Shown: positions 63,900 through 64,000 of the stretch, one piece after another
Numbering within the stretch: position 1 is the first letter of the stretch
Layout of the letters: every line of letters begins with the position of its first letter
Assembly: GCA_001414345.1 (NCBI GenBank)
Contig: LLCB01000281.1
Span: 1-64,000 of the forward strand
From: Hymenoscyphus infarciens
Taxonomy: Eukaryota > Ascomycota > Leotiomycetes > Helotiales > Helotiaceae
DNA length: 64,000 nt
Direction: 5' to 3'
Notes under the pieces: generated by a model
The model's database searches: none
What the model saw: the letters and a program-made list of their open reading frames with translations, nothing else
What the model was told of the DNA's origin: nothing
Translations under genes and position numbers: made by a program

Positions 63900-63904
63900 T
63901 TATT

Positions 63905-64000
63905 TAATAAAATAGTTATAATATAATAAGAAAGAGTAGTTTACTTTTCTTAGTAGTATAAGTACTAGATAATATAACTAATATATATTTCTTCTTATTA
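63905..64000. other. AT-rich repeat fragment at the right edge
   Basis: Resembles 56,985-57,052 (shared AAAATAGTTAT and TTTACTTTTCTTAGTA), so the TRIM-like element landed in a dispersed repeat. Nothing else is visible. Confidence 0.4.

Noticed and set aside
1..64000. tRNA, rRNA genes and CRISPR arrays
   Set aside because: No cloverleaf-like A/B box pairs, rRNA cores or spaced identical direct repeats were seen. The only regular tandem array is the 80-bp repeat in an LTR element.
1..64000. Centromere or telomere
   Set aside because: AT-richness alone could suggest a centromere, but the AT-rich DNA is explained by RIP-mutated transposons with genes between. No TTAGGG arrays are present.

Overview
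The window looks like a chromosome segment of a filamentous ascomycete (Pezizomycotina). Three things point there: short GT-AG introns of about 57-220 bp with CTAAC/CTGAC-like branch sites, fungal-type ARPC3 and TRM6 proteins, and extreme repeat-induced point mutation (RIP). About 52 of the 64 kb is AT-rich. In it CpA and TpG are almost absent, while ApC, GpT and even CpG persist. Reading frames are full of TAG/TAA stops where Gln or Trp codons are expected. The genus cannot be named from the sequence.

Layout. 1-10.8 kb: RIP-mutated DNA with a minus-strand Ty3/Gypsy pol (RT and RNase H) carrying a 458-bp MITE, a 2.8-kb terminal-inverted-repeat (TIR) element, and a fold-back element at the edge of the gene island. 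10.9-16.9 kb: a normal-composition gene island with a small Cys/His-rich hypothetical protein (+), the Arp2/3 subunit ARPC3 (+, four exons) and the tRNA m1A58 methyltransferase subunit TRM6 (-, two exons), the last two convergent. 17-25.7 kb: patchy DNA with a solo LTR split by a hAT-like MITE, a second copy of that MITE in inverse orientation, a TIR element, a gene fragment truncated at both ends, and a 1.4-kb unmutated island with no gene I recognise. 25.7-64 kb: a graveyard of nested transposons.

The transposon region can be resolved structurally from terminal repeats and target-site duplications (TSDs). One LTR family (here family A, ends TATAATAG...CTATTATA) occurs as a broken + strand Gypsy (25,685-32,431), a 12.2-kb minus-strand copy (38,408-50,609, TSD AGTAT), a 5.0-kb minus-strand copy (57,862-62,905, TSD ATTAT) and a solo LTR (16,974-17,879, TSD TTACT). 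A chromodomain Ty3/Gypsy chromovirus (41,274-47,019, TSD ACTAG) sits inside the 12.2-kb copy. Two full-length Tad1-like LINEs of about 5.18 kb (32,432-37,616 minus; 51,176-56,356 plus) have 12-15 bp TSDs, and a third LINE copy is a fragment fused to the Gypsy RT. A 975-bp TRIM-like element with 113-bp direct terminal repeats (62,925-63,899, TSD TTATT) closes the window.

The three host genes are housekeeping (actin nucleation, tRNA modification, one unknown) and share no pathway. None of the transposon genes is intact. The most interesting content is the ordered nesting, the TRIM-like element, the non-autonomous TIR families and the CpA-specific, CpG-sparing mutation signature. I found no new enzymatic or defence system.
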